Shown here one piece after another: positions 17,439-25,846 of a stretch of DNA of 64,000 nucleotides. The stretch lies in assembly GCF_024700075.1 (NCBI RefSeq), contig NZ_JAJONE010000001.1, positions 4,797,001 through 4,861,000 on the forward strand, given 5' to 3'. Numbering within the stretch: position 1 is the stretch's first letter; every line of letters begins with the position of its first letter. The notes below the pieces were generated by a model, which was not told the origin of the DNA, made no database searches, and worked only from the letters and a program-made list of their open reading frames with translations. The position numbers and the translations under genes are program-made. Origin of the DNA: Hymenobacter sp. J193. Its GTDB lineage: Bacteria; Bacteroidota; Bacteroidia; Cytophagales; Hymenobacteraceae.

Positions 17439-18550
17439 CAAGCCGCCAGCATATCCAGCACCATGTGTTCGGTGGGTGTTAGCTGGTCGTTTTCAGCGGG
17501 GTCGGCGTCGTGGCGGCGCAGGTAGTCGATGAGCTTATCTGATTCGAATAATTGGGCCACCTGGGGGTGAATGTAGTATTTGCTGCACACGGTGGGCGTG
17601 TTGCCGAGGCCTTTGGCTACATCCTTCACGGCCAGCTTCAGCACTTTTTCCTTGGGCAGTTCCGGGTTTTCGGCCAGCACGCTTTCCAGGCACTCTACCA
17701 TTTTCACGGTGCCGCCCCAGGTGCGGAAGTCCTTGGCCGAAAGGCTGATGCCCGTGACGCGGTGCAGGTAGTCGTTTACGTCGCCCGATTCGAGTTCCTG
17801 GCGGTGGCCGTCGGCATCGTAGTACTGAAACAGGTGCTGACCGGGAATTTCCTTGCACTTCTGCACCAGGCGGGCCAGCTTCCGGTCGTGCAAAGTCACA
17901 TCGTGGGCTACACCTTTCTTGCCCACGAAGCTCAGGCGCACATCGGCTCCGGCCACCTGCACATGCTTGTCGCGCAGGGTGGTGAGGCCGTAGCTCTTGT
18001 TCTTTTTGGCGTATTCCTTGTTGCCGACGCGGATAAACGACTGGTCCATGAGCGTGAGCACCAGGGCTACCACTTTTGGCTTATCCAGTTGGGGGCGCTT
18101 TAGGTCTTTTTGCAGCTGCAGGCGCAGCTCGGCCAGCTTTTCGCCGAAGGCCCGCAGGCGGCTGAACTTGGTGAGGCTGCGCACCTCACCCCAGGCCGCG
18201 TGGTAGAGGTACTGCTTGCGCCCCTTGGCGTCGCGGCCCGTTACCTGCAGGTGGGCCGTGGTCGTGGGCGCAATCCACACGTCCGTCCAGGCCGGCGGAA
18301 TCACGAAGCTGTTGATGCGGGCCAGGGTCTTTTCGTCGGTCACGGGCTGACCTTTAGCATCGAGGTAGCGGAACGTGCCGTCGGGGCCGGGCTGGCGCGT
18401 GAGGCCGGGGCGGGTATCGGAGTAGTAGCGCAGGCCCGCCAGCTCGGCCTGGCGGGCGGGGTCCTTATACAACTCGTGGGCTTCTTCCTGGGGCGCCAGG
18501 TGTTTTTTCTTGACTTTGGGCCGGGGGGTGGCCGGGGCAGCAGTAGCCAT
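17435..18550 (-). CDS. DNA topoisomerase IB (poxvirus-type)
   Basis: The protein has 371 aa, typical for bacterial TopIB. The N-terminal domain is followed by the catalytic core with 'LTLMDQSFIRVGN' (R174), the 'FVGKKGVAHDV' beta-hairpin Lys (near 211), 'SAKDFRTWGGTV' (R276) and the nucleophile in 'TVCSKYYIHPQV' (Tyr 325 or 326). This set defines the Arg-Lys-Arg-Tyr active site that nicks one strand through a 3'-phosphotyrosine and relaxes supercoils. A basic N-terminus (PRPKVKKKH) may help DNA binding. It is monocistronic and convergent with paralog B. Confidence 0.93.
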   Translation of the reverse strand: MATAAPATPRPKVKKKHLAPQEEAHELYKDPARQAELAGLRYYSDTRPGLTRQPGPDGTFRYLDAKGQPVTDEKTLARINSFVIPPAWTDVWIAPTTTAHLQVTGRDAKGRKQYLYHAAWGEVRSLTKFSRLRAFGEKLAELRLQLQKDLKRPQLDKPKVVALVLTLMDQSFIRVGNKEYAKKNKSYGLTTLRDKHVQVAGADVRLSFVGKKGVAHDVTLHDRKLARLVQKCKEIPGQHLFQYYDADGHRQELESGDVNDYLHRVTGISLSAKDFRTWGGTVKMVECLESVLAENPELPKEKVLKLAVKDVAKGLGNTPTVCSKYYIHPQVAQLFESDKLIDYLRRHDADPAENDQLTPTEHMVLDMLAAC

Positions 18551-18691
18551 AAGCGGGGAGAACAGTACGCGGCCTTCGGCAGTGAAAGCACGGCCCTGCT
18601 GTACGCAGAAACCAGCGGAAAGTAGCAGTTTGGGTTCGTGCGAGGCTTTATCCGGCGGCAGCCTTTCGCCAGGCTGGTATCGAATGATTTT

Positions 18692-18722
18692 TTTGCCGCT
18701 AATTTCCTGCCCTCTACCTTAA
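18692..18722 (+). promoter_or_regulatory. candidate promoter of the M48 lipoprotein gene
   Basis: TTTG at 18692-18695, 19 nt, then TACCTTAA at 18715-18722. The spacing is ideal, but the last bases of the -7 box do not match TTTG. Confidence 0.45.
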
Positions 18723-18832
18723 ATCTGCGGGAGCAGGCAACACCGGCCGCAAACCAGTCGTATCGGCCTCCGGAGCATTCTGGCACACTTTTTCTCTTGC
18801 CGGCTCCGTTGTTCACTTATCCGCTTCTGCCC

Positions 18833-19648
18833 ATGCTCCGCCTGTTGTTCAAACCCTCCCTCCTGCTGGCCCTGGCCGTTACGCTCGGAGCCTCTTCCTG
18901 CGCCAAAGATGAAAACGGCGACCGGCTGCTGTTTTCCGTGGACGATGACAAAGCCCTGGGCGAAAAAGTAGCCCACGAAACCGACTCCCTCTACCGCCAA
19001 AAAGGCCAGCTGCTGGAGCGCACTGATAGCAAAAACACCCGCGCCTACCAGTTGCTTGATGGGGTAGTAAACAAAGTCCTGAACTCGGGCCAGCTCACGT
19101 ACCGCAACGAGTTTCCCTGGGACGTAAAAATTATCAAGGACGACAACGTGCAAAACGCCTTTGCCACGCCCGGCGGCCACATCTATGTGTTTACCGGCCT
19201 CATCAAGTTCCTCGACGATGAAAGCCAGCTGGCCGGCGTGCTGGGCCACGAAATTGCCCACGCCGACCGCCGCCACACGTCCAAAGCTTTGCAGCAGCAG
19301 TATGGCATTTCGGTGCTGCTGAGTCTGGTGCTGGGCGAAAACCCCAACCAGCTGGCGGTGGTGGCCGCCAACCTGGGCCAGCTCAAGTTCAGCCGCGAGT
19401 ACGAAAAAGAGGCCGACGATTTTTCGGTGGTGTACCTCAACCCCACGCAGTATTCCTGCGACGGCGCCGCTGGCTTCTTCATCAAAGCCCAGGCGCAGGC
19501 CGAAGGCGGCGCCGACCCCGAGTTCCTGAGCACCCATCCCGACCCCGGCAGCCGCGTGGAGGCCATTCAAACGAAGGCGGCGGAGCTGAAATGCGCGGGT
19601 CGCACCGTCACCAACACCAGCTTCGAGGAGCTGAAGCGCATTTTGTAA
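18833..19648 (+). CDS. M48-family zinc metalloprotease lipoprotein
   Basis: The protein has 271 aa from ATG 18833, chosen because it opens a lipoprotein signal peptide (LALAVTLGASSC, lipidated C23). The zinc site is HEIAH at H139, with the downstream 'EYEKEADDFSVVYL' Glu as the third ligand; 'NAFATPGGHIYVFTGL' precedes it as in BepA/LoiP-like proteases. It probably works at the periplasmic face of the outer membrane in protein quality control. The C-terminus has the family 'STHPDPGSRVEAI' motif. A second M48 gene lies at 25847-26659. Confidence 0.92.
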   Translation: MLRLLFKPSLLLALAVTLGASSCAKDENGDRLLFSVDDDKALGEKVAHETDSLYRQKGQLLERTDSKNTRAYQLLDGVVNKVLNSGQLTYRNEFPWDVKIIKDDNVQNAFATPGGHIYVFTGLIKFLDDESQLAGVLGHEIAHADRRHTSKALQQQYGISVLLSLVLGENPNQLAVVAANLGQLKFSREYEKEADDFSVVYLNPTQYSCDGAAGFFIKAQAQAEGGADPEFLSTHPDPGSRVEAIQTKAAELKCAGRTVTNTSFEELKRIL

Positions 19649-19783
19649 GCGGGCTATACCCTGCGGTTTGCGGCCCGGTTGGCAATTTCCTTGCCGGCCG
19701 GGCCGCGGTGTTTTCGGGCCGGGCGTAACATTGGGGCCGCAGTAGCCCGTACTCCTACTGTTCCTTTCTCCGCATTTCCACTT

Positions 19784-21016
19784 ATGGCTTCTTTCTCACA
19801 ACGACTCAGCGACTGGGGCGAAAACCTGGATGATCTGGCTTTGCGCGCCCGCCTTCGACTGGGGCTGCTGCACCCGCTGCAGCTGGTCCCCTACCGCAGC
19901 TACGGCACGCCCGAGCGGCTTTACGTGAAGGGCCGCCTGCTCACCGACCGGGGCATTGGCGAGCCTGCCGACGAAGACTCGGTATTACGCAACATGCTGA
20001 ACATGTACCGCCGCTTCGAGAGCACCGAAATTCCGGGGGCCCGGCTTAGCATCGAGCCCGGCGACGGCAGCCAGCACCCCATCACCACCGACGAGGAAGG
20101 CTACTTCACCCTGAACCTGGCTCCGCAGCAGCTGCCGACACCGGAAAACTTTATGTGGTACCCGGTGGATGTTCGCCTGGTAGCACCGCCCCAGCGTGTG
20201 CCCGCTCCAGAGGCTCCGCTCCTGGCTACGGCCCGTGTGCTCATCCCGCCTGCCGATGCGGAGTACGGCATCATCAGCGACCTGGACGATACCGTTATTC
20301 AGACCTCGGCTACGGATATTCTGCGCATGGCGCGCATCGTGCTGCTGCGCAATGCCCGCTCCCGCCTACCCTTCGAGGGTGTGGCCGAGTTCTACCGGCA
20401 GCTGCAGCTGGGCCGCAACGGCAAGCGCAACAACCCCTTCTTCTACGTGAGCAGCTCGCCCTGGAATCTTTTTGACTTGCTGGAGGACTTCCTGCATTTG
20501 AATGACATTCCGGCCGGCCCCATCCTGCTGCGCGACATGGCCCTCAAAGGCAAATCCTCGGGCGAGGCCTCGGCCCACCACGGCCACAAGCTCAAGGAAA
20601 TCGACAACGTCCTGCTCACCTACCCCACGCTGCCGTTCGTGCTCATCGGGGACAGCGGGCAGGAAGACGCCAACATCTACCGCGAGGTGGTGCGCCGCCA
20701 CCCCGGCCGCATCCTGGCCATTTACATCCGCGACGTGAACCTGCCCGCCCGCTCGGCTATGGTGGAGAAGGTTTCCGAAGAATTGCGGGGGGACAAGGTG
20801 GAAATGCTGCTGGTGAAGGACACCGTGCAGGCCGCCAAGCACGCCGCCGAGCGCGGTCTTGTGTTCACGGAAGCCGTGCCGGCCGTAGAGCAGGAAAAAG
20901 CCAAAGACCAGGCTACGTCCGATGACCCCACCACCGCCCGCGACCAGGGCGGTACCCACGCGCTGCCGCCTACTGCTAGCTCGAGTGGTCTGCCACAATC
21001 ACCCAGCGGCCGTTAA
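19784..21016 (+). CDS. App1-family phosphatidate phosphatase-like protein (DUF2183)
   Basis: From ATG 19784 (MASFSQRLSD) the protein has 410 aa. The N-terminal half has 'GRLLTDRGIGEP' and a beta domain. The C-terminal half holds the HAD-like catalytic motif 'GIISDLDDTVIQTS', 'FFYVSSSPWNLFDLL' and 'PFVLIGDSGQEDANIY'. This matches the App1/DUF2183 family, Mg2+-dependent phosphatidate phosphatases in yeast; the bacterial substrate is not established. About 50 C-terminal residues are low complexity and probably disordered. The 3' end overlaps that of the convergent lipoprotein gene by 41 nt. Confidence 0.88.
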   Translation: MASFSQRLSDWGENLDDLALRARLRLGLLHPLQLVPYRSYGTPERLYVKGRLLTDRGIGEPADEDSVLRNMLNMYRRFESTEIPGARLSIEPGDGSQHPITTDEEGYFTLNLAPQQLPTPENFMWYPVDVRLVAPPQRVPAPEAPLLATARVLIPPADAEYGIISDLDDTVIQTSATDILRMARIVLLRNARSRLPFEGVAEFYRQLQLGRNGKRNNPFFYVSSSPWNLFDLLEDFLHLNDIPAGPILLRDMALKGKSSGEASAHHGHKLKEIDNVLLTYPTLPFVLIGDSGQEDANIYREVVRRHPGRILAIYIRDVNLPARSAMVEKVSEELRGDKVEMLLVKDTVQAAKHAAERGLVFTEAVPAVEQEKAKDQATSDDPTTARDQGGTHALPPTASSSGLPQSPSGR

Positions 21017-21413
21017 GCTTGCAAAATACTAATAGGAAATATCCGCCTACATCGCCCACGGCGGGGCGGGCCAGGTGCCAGCGCCCCACCACGTGCGCGG
21101 CCGTCGCACTGAGTGGCTCCACCCGCAGGTTAGTAAACGTGAGCAGGCCCATGGCCTCAGCATTGGGGTAGCTGCGGCGGTAGTTGTCGAGCGTGGACTG
21201 CCAGCCGTAAGTCAGGCCTTTCTGGCCGATGAACACCAGCGAGTCGGAAGGCCAGTAGCCCTGCATGAACCCAGCCACATCACCCCGGTTCCAGGCAGCG
21301 GTTTGGGTAGTGAGCACCTGCAGAATATCCCGCCGGGCTGCCGTAGGGCGCGTGGTAGCGCAGCCGGAGGTGAGGAAAAGCAAGGGCACCAGGGCCCGGT
21401 AAAAAGTGCGCAT
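20976..21413 (-). CDS. NTF2-like (DUF4440-type) lipoprotein
   Basis: The protein has 145 aa from the ATG at 21413 (MRTFYRALVP). The signal peptide 'LLFLTSGCATT' places a lipidated Cys at 18. The mature part follows the SnoaL/NTF2-like pattern: 'ILQVLTTQTAAWNRGDVAGF', 'SLVFIGQKGLTYGW', and strands ending 'GGYFLLVFCKLNGRW' and 'IVADHSS'. Such cone-shaped domains bind small molecules or act as binding modules; no catalytic residues can be assigned. Its last 41 nt overlap antisense with the App1 gene. Confidence 0.85.
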   Translation of the reverse strand: MRTFYRALVPLLFLTSGCATTRPTAARRDILQVLTTQTAAWNRGDVAGFMQGYWPSDSLVFIGQKGLTYGWQSTLDNYRRSYPNAEAMGLLTFTNLRVEPLSATAAHVVGRWHLARPAVGDVGGYFLLVFCKLNGRWVIVADHSS

Positions 21414-21488
21414 ACGAAAGGAAAGAGTAGGCCAGCAATATAACTGCCGGGCTGCCGGTACCGGCGGGCATATACCCGTCACAAAGTA

Positions 21489-21570
21489 AGGTGCGGGGCT
21501 TGTCCCCGCCCACCGTTGAACGATTACTCCCCAGCGGCGCGTACAGCGGGCGGGGACAAGCCCCGCACCT
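21489..21570. repeat. REP-like inverted repeat (23-bp perfect arms)
   Basis: Arms 21489-21511 and 21548-21570 are perfect inverted copies with a core GGGGCTTGTCCCCGCCC, separated by 36 nt. It lies in the 331-nt gap 21414-21744 between two genes on the minus strand. No coding sequence is apparent there. Confidence 0.85.
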
Positions 21571-21649
21571 ACCGGCTTTTCGCACTGCACTTCGCGGCCA
21601 GTATAAGTCCCCCAGCTCTCCCACCATTGTTGAAAGGCCGGGGGGCGGC

Positions 21650-21731
21650 ATACCAGTGCTCCGACAATTGTTGGAGGGGCGGGGAAGTCACACCAGTGCT
21701 CCGACGATTGTCGGAGCACTGGTGTGACTTC
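21650..21731. repeat. direct repeat plus perfect 22-bp hairpin
   Basis: 'CCAGTGCTCCGAC' occurs at about 21653 and again at about 21693. The second copy forms the left arm of a perfect 22-bp hairpin (21684-21705 with 21710-21731, loop GATT). It probably doubles as a terminator downstream of mtgA. Confidence 0.85.
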
Positions 21732-21744
21732 GCTTCGGAAGGCC

Positions 21745-22485
21745 TTATTCCGCCGTCAGTACCTGCTGCACGAAGCGGGTACCGCCCAGGCGGCGCATGT
21801 TGCGCAGTACCCGGCGCTGCTTGGCGCGGGTTTGGGGGCCAGGGCTGGCCGCCCGAAATTTGAGCGGGTTGGGTAGAATGGCCGCCAGCAACGCCGCGTC
21901 GGAGGCGGTGAGCTTGGCGGCCGGTTTGTGGAAGTAGCGCTGGGCAGCGGCCTCGGCCCCGAAGGTACAGTCGCCCATTTCGGCCACGTTCAGGTACATT
22001 TCCAGGATGCGCTGTTTGTCCCAGAGCAGTTCGATGAGCACCGTAAAGTACGCTTCGGCGGCCTTGCGCAGGTAGCTGCGGCCGTTCCAGAGAAACACGT
22101 TTTTGGCTACCTGCTGGCTGATGGTGCTGCCGCCCACCAGCTGCTTGCCGTGCCCGGCACGGTTGCGCTGCGCGGCTTTCTTGAGGGCATCCACGTCGAA
22201 GCCGTGGTGCATGAGAAAGCGCTGGTCCTCGGCTGCCACCAGCGCCAGCGGCAGCTGCGCCGACACCTCCTCCAGTCCTACAAAGCTGTAGTGAATCTGC
22301 CGCTCACTTTCGAGGTGCTCGTAGCCGGCGGGGCGGTGCGAGCGGCGCTCCAGCATCAGCCAGGTAGCCGGCGGTGACACCCAGCGGTACAGCAGCACCC
22401 ACACAATGGTGGTGAGTAGCAGGGAAGCGCCTACCTGCAGCAGCAGCTGCCAGCCGCGCCGCCAGTACAGTTTAAAATCAGTCAC
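21745..22485 (-). CDS. mtgA: monofunctional biosynthetic peptidoglycan transglycosylase
   Basis: The protein has 246 aa. One N-terminal membrane anchor (about residues 13-33) is followed by a GT51 domain. Family motifs are 'ALVAAEDQRFLMHHGFD' (catalytic Glu 86), 'GGSTISQQVAKNVFLW' (118-133), 'RKAAEAYFTVLIEL' and 'EMYLNVAEMGDCTFGAEAAA'. It polymerises lipid II into glycan strands at the outer face of the inner membrane. There is no transpeptidase domain, and the length fits MtgA. It is monocistronic. Confidence 0.96.
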   Translation of the reverse strand: MTDFKLYWRRGWQLLLQVGASLLLTTIVWVLLYRWVSPPATWLMLERRSHRPAGYEHLESERQIHYSFVGLEEVSAQLPLALVAAEDQRFLMHHGFDVDALKKAAQRNRAGHGKQLVGGSTISQQVAKNVFLWNGRSYLRKAAEAYFTVLIELLWDKQRILEMYLNVAEMGDCTFGAEAAAQRYFHKPAAKLTASDAALLAAILPNPLKFRAASPGPQTRAKQRRVLRNMRRLGGTRFVQQVLTAE

Positions 22486-22544
22486 GGGGAAAGTGAATGG
22501 GTGAATGGGTGAATGAGTGAAGTGTGCAGTCCTGACCTATAGAA

Positions 22545-22653
22545 GAACGTCATACTGAGCGAAGCCGAAGCATCACTACCGCTGAATAATCAATCAGTAG
22601 TACAACAAAGCGGTAAAGATGCTTCGACTGCGTGGACGCCAGATGAAACATGA
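22545..22653. repeat. REP-like imperfect inverted repeat
   Basis: Left arm 22545-22583 and right arm 22609-22653 share 'GTCAT', 'CGAAGCATC' and 'TACCGCT' blocks in inverse orientation. It is preceded at 22494-22520 by a short direct repeat of GAATGGGT. It lies between the divergent mtgA and Lon-N-domain genes. Confidence 0.6.
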
Positions 22654-22772
22654 CAGCCGTAGGATACTGTAGGTGCAAGCAAATTCGGCAAGCGGGCGAA
22701 ATTACGGGTTTTGTGGGCCTGCGCCGGGGATTTGCTTACTTTTCCGCCGTCTGCGCCTTCTCCTGTTGCTTT

Positions 22773-23405
22773 ATGCCGCGTTTGCTTCCGCTGTTTCCGC
22801 TTAATCTGGTCGTATTTCCGGGCGAAAAGCTCAACCTGCACATCTTCGAGCCCCGCTACCGCCAGCTGGTACACGACTGCCTGGGAGAAAGCCTGACCTT
22901 CGGCATTCCGCTGTATACCGACCAAGTGCGGGAGCTGGGCACAGAAATGCGCCTGCTGAGCATCGAGAAAACCTACCCCACCGGCGAAATGGACATCCGC
23001 ACCGAGGCACTGGGCGTGTTCCGCATCCGGGAGTTTTTCCGGCAGGCCCCGGGCAAGCTCTATGCCGCCGGCACCATCGAACCCATTATCGACGACCCCG
23101 CCCCCGATGCCGACCTGCACCGCCGCATCCAGGGCTACCTCCGGCAGCTCTACGACGTGCTGGGTTTGCGCCAGTTGCTGCAAAAGCTCCCCATCGACTA
23201 CCGCACCTACGACCTGGGCCACCACCTGGGTCTGAGCACCGAGCAGGAATATCAGCTGCTAAGTGCCACCAGTGAGCTGGAGCGCCAGGAGCTCATTGCC
23301 GAACACCTGGAACAGGTGCTCCCGATGCTGCTGGAAACCGAGCGGCTCAAGGACCGCTCCCGCCTCAACGGCCATTTCAAAAACCTCACGCCTCCGAATT
23401 TTTGA
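22773..23405 (+). CDS. LON peptidase N-terminal (substrate-binding) domain protein
   Basis: The protein has 210 aa from ATG 22773. 'LPLFPLNLVVFPGEKLNLHIFEPRYRQLV' (written here as a pattern across residues 4-32) is the signature start of the Lon N-domain, followed by 'TFGIPLYTDQ' and 'EALGVFRIREFF'. It lacks the AAA+ and protease domains of Lon. Stand-alone members are widespread in Bacteroidota; they are presumed protein-binding adaptors, with no proven function. The C-terminal part is helical (QLLSATSELERQELIAEHL). Confidence 0.9.
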   Translation: MPRLLPLFPLNLVVFPGEKLNLHIFEPRYRQLVHDCLGESLTFGIPLYTDQVRELGTEMRLLSIEKTYPTGEMDIRTEALGVFRIREFFRQAPGKLYAAGTIEPIIDDPAPDADLHRRIQGYLRQLYDVLGLRQLLQKLPIDYRTYDLGHHLGLSTEQEYQLLSATSELERQELIAEHLEQVLPMLLETERLKDRSRLNGHFKNLTPPNF

Positions 23406-23669
23406 GCGGCGCAGCCATCCTCGACGACATTGCCAGTTTCGCCTACGGAAAATTCGTCTATATCCTGCCCCTCAAAGCAACAAGATTGGGCTTTGGGAAC
23501 CCACCTGACAACACAGCCCGAGTTAGGCGGTGAGTAACTAAAGATTCAGCTCAAGCTGCGTCGGCTAAAAACAATGTGCCGGCCGAGGGTTGTACTAACT
23601 AATGATGAGCCAATAGCTATCAGCCATAGAAGCCCGTATAAACGCCGGTATACATAGCTGGTTCTGCAC

Positions 23670-24908
23670 GTGACTTCGGGGCTTTTGATTATCGGGTATG
23701 TGGCAGCGGCTATGGTGGCGCTGCTTAGCGTGTGGCTTCTGGTGCGGCACACGCAGGAACGGCGCTGGCGGAGGCGCGTGTGGGTGGCTCCCGCCTATGG
23801 CCGCTGGCCCGACGCTACGCCCCCGCCAGCTGCTACCCGCCGCTACCAGCTGGCCCTCATCGGCGACACCGGTGCCGTGGCTACCACCGGCCCCGACCCG
23901 GTGCTGACGCTGCTGCAGGATTGGCAGCAGGCTGCCGGAGAAGCCAGTGCCACCGTGTTGCTTGGTGATAATGTGTACCCTACCGGTATTCCGCCGCAGG
24001 GCGCTGCCGGCCGCCCGGCTGCCGAGCGGCGCCTGCTCACGCAGCTGCAGTCTTTTGAGAGCTATGCCGGCCAGGTTATCTACCTCAGTGGCAACCACGA
24101 CTGGAATAAGGGGCGCCCCAACGGGCTGGAATACGTGTTGCGGCAACAGCAATTGGTACAAGAGCATCTGCCCGCCGCCCACTTCCTGCCCGCCGACGGC
24201 CTTCCCGGCCCCGTGACGCTGCAGCTGGCGCCCGGCATTCTGCTGGTGGTCCTGAATACCCAGTGGTGGGTGCAGCAGGGACAGCGCCCCTCGGCTACGG
24301 CCGGCAGCACGCCTTTTCAGGACTTGCTGCAGGTTTTGCGGGCCAACCAGCACCAGCAGATCATTGTGGCCGGGCATCATCCTCTGTATTCCAATGCCAT
24401 CCACGGTGGCAAGTTCACGGCCCGGCAGCACATGTTTCCGCTCACCACGGTGCATAAGAAAGCGTACCTGCCGCTACCCGTTATTGGCTCCCTGCTGCCC
24501 GTGTACCGCAAGCTGGTGGGAGCCGCCGAGGACATGGCCCACCCCCGCTACCGCCACCTGCGGCGCCGCCTGCTGCGCGTACTGCACCAGTTCCCCAACC
24601 TTATCTACGCCGCCGGCCACGACCACAACCTGCAGTATTTTCAGCAGCAGGGCAGCCATTATCTGGTTAGCGGGGCGGGCAGCAAAACGGCTTTTGTGCA
24701 GCACGGCGGGCGCGCCGCTTTCGTACACGAGCACAAGGGCTTTTTCGTGCTCGATTTTTACCCGAACGACGAGGTATGGCTGCGCACGTTGGAACCCGGC
24801 AACCCGCTTGGCACCGACGTATTCCGCTGGCAACTTAGCCAGCCGGTGCGGGTAGCGGCACCAGCACCCGCAGGCTCGCAGGCAGCATCTGAATATCGAG
24901 GGGCATAG
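23670..24908 (+). CDS. calcineurin-like metallophosphoesterase with N-terminal membrane anchor
   Basis: The protein has 412 aa with one N-terminal hydrophobic helix (about residues 4-26). The dimetal site motifs are all present: 'LIGDTGAV', 'LLGDNVYPTG', 'LSGNHDWNKG', 'VAGHHPLYSN' and 'AAGHDHNLQYF'. From memory, this version resembles the N-terminal half of large Bacteroidota phosphoesterase/outer-membrane fusion proteins. The middle part of those fusions resembles the lipoprotein pair at 13856-17187. The substrate is unknown. The last 74 nt overlap the convergent lipid kinase gene. The 264 nt before it (23406-23669) contain nothing I can identify. Confidence 0.88.
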   Translation: MTSGLLIIGYVAAAMVALLSVWLLVRHTQERRWRRRVWVAPAYGRWPDATPPPAATRRYQLALIGDTGAVATTGPDPVLTLLQDWQQAAGEASATVLLGDNVYPTGIPPQGAAGRPAAERRLLTQLQSFESYAGQVIYLSGNHDWNKGRPNGLEYVLRQQQLVQEHLPAAHFLPADGLPGPVTLQLAPGILLVVLNTQWWVQQGQRPSATAGSTPFQDLLQVLRANQHQQIIVAGHHPLYSNAIHGGKFTARQHMFPLTTVHKKAYLPLPVIGSLLPVYRKLVGAAEDMAHPRYRHLRRRLLRVLHQFPNLIYAAGHDHNLQYFQQQGSHYLVSGAGSKTAFVQHGGRAAFVHEHKGFFVLDFYPNDEVWLRTLEPGNPLGTDVFRWQLSQPVRVAAPAPAGSQAASEYRGA

Positions 24909-25755
24909 GCAGCTCCAGCGGCTCCCCGTCCACCTGCACCAACGCTTGCTCTTGGCCCACAATATGAATGCGGGCGTGCCGGCAGCACAGGCGGCGGGTA
25001 TAGAGGGATTCGTCGAACCCTTCGGTGTAGAGGCGGTACAATATGCCGGGGGCAGCCGTGCCCGGAAATGGTTCGATCAGACACAGCTCAAACTCCCCGT
25101 CATCCAGCTGGCCGGCAGGGTTGATGACTACGTTGCTGCCAAAGGTGTTGGCGTTGGCCACGGTGAGCATAAAGGCTGCCCCTTCGAAGGTTTCCCGGTC
25201 GGTTTCGATGCGGTACACGGCGGGCTCGTAGTCCAGGTATTCCTGCATGGCAATGCGTACATAGGCCCCCGGCCCCCGCGTGTCCCCCGCAGCAAAGCGT
25301 TCCACAATCAGGGCGTTGAAGCCCAGATCGGCCAGGTGCGCCGAAAAGTGTCCGCCCACCCGCAACGTGTCGATGGTGCGCACAGTGTGCTGCCAGATAA
25401 GCGGCAGCGCCTCCTCCAGGTTCTGCCCGATGCCCAGATCTTTCGACAAGCCATTGCCCGAGCCCAGCGGCAGAATGCCCAGCGGCGTTTCGGTGCCTGT
25501 CAATGCTTCCCCTACAAGGTTCACGGTGCCGTCGCCGCCCGCCGCAAATACCGCCTCGGCGGGCTCTTGCCGCAGGTGCTGGCGCAGCCGGGCCAGGTCG
25601 TCGCTGCCGGAAGTATGGAAAAACGTGGCGGTGCGGCCGTGCTCCCGGCAATAGTCCTGAATACGTTCTTCCAGCCCTTCCTTGTCGATGTCGCCCGAAA
25701 TAGGGTTTAGCACGAAGAGCAGATTACGCAGCAAAAGCGACTTGGAAAAAGGCAT
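24835..25755 (-). CDS. diacylglycerol/sphingosine kinase-like lipid kinase (YegS/DagK family)
   Basis: The protein has 306 aa. The NAD/DAGK fold nucleotide motif GGDGT lies at 73-77, preceded by 'FVLNPISGDIDKEG' and followed by 'LGILPLGSGNGLSKDLGI'. The C-terminal beta domain has 'NANTFGSNVVINP' and 'DDGEFELCLIEP', ending in 'VQVDGEPLELP'. It phosphorylates a lipid (diacylglycerol, sphingoid or related) with ATP at the inner membrane; the exact substrate is unknown. Its 3' end overlaps the convergent phosphoesterase gene by 74 nt. Confidence 0.93.
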   Translation of the reverse strand: MPFSKSLLLRNLLFVLNPISGDIDKEGLEERIQDYCREHGRTATFFHTSGSDDLARLRQHLRQEPAEAVFAAGGDGTVNLVGEALTGTETPLGILPLGSGNGLSKDLGIGQNLEEALPLIWQHTVRTIDTLRVGGHFSAHLADLGFNALIVERFAAGDTRGPGAYVRIAMQEYLDYEPAVYRIETDRETFEGAAFMLTVANANTFGSNVVINPAGQLDDGEFELCLIEPFPGTAAPGILYRLYTEGFDESLYTRRLCCRHARIHIVGQEQALVQVDGEPLELPMPLDIQMLPASLRVLVPLPAPAG

Positions 25756-25846
25756 GCGGGAGATTAAAGTGACGAAAGTTGAGGATACAAAAACTGCTGG
25801 CCGGCAGCGAGCCAGCCAGCAGTGATACCAGCGCTTGGGCGAATAG

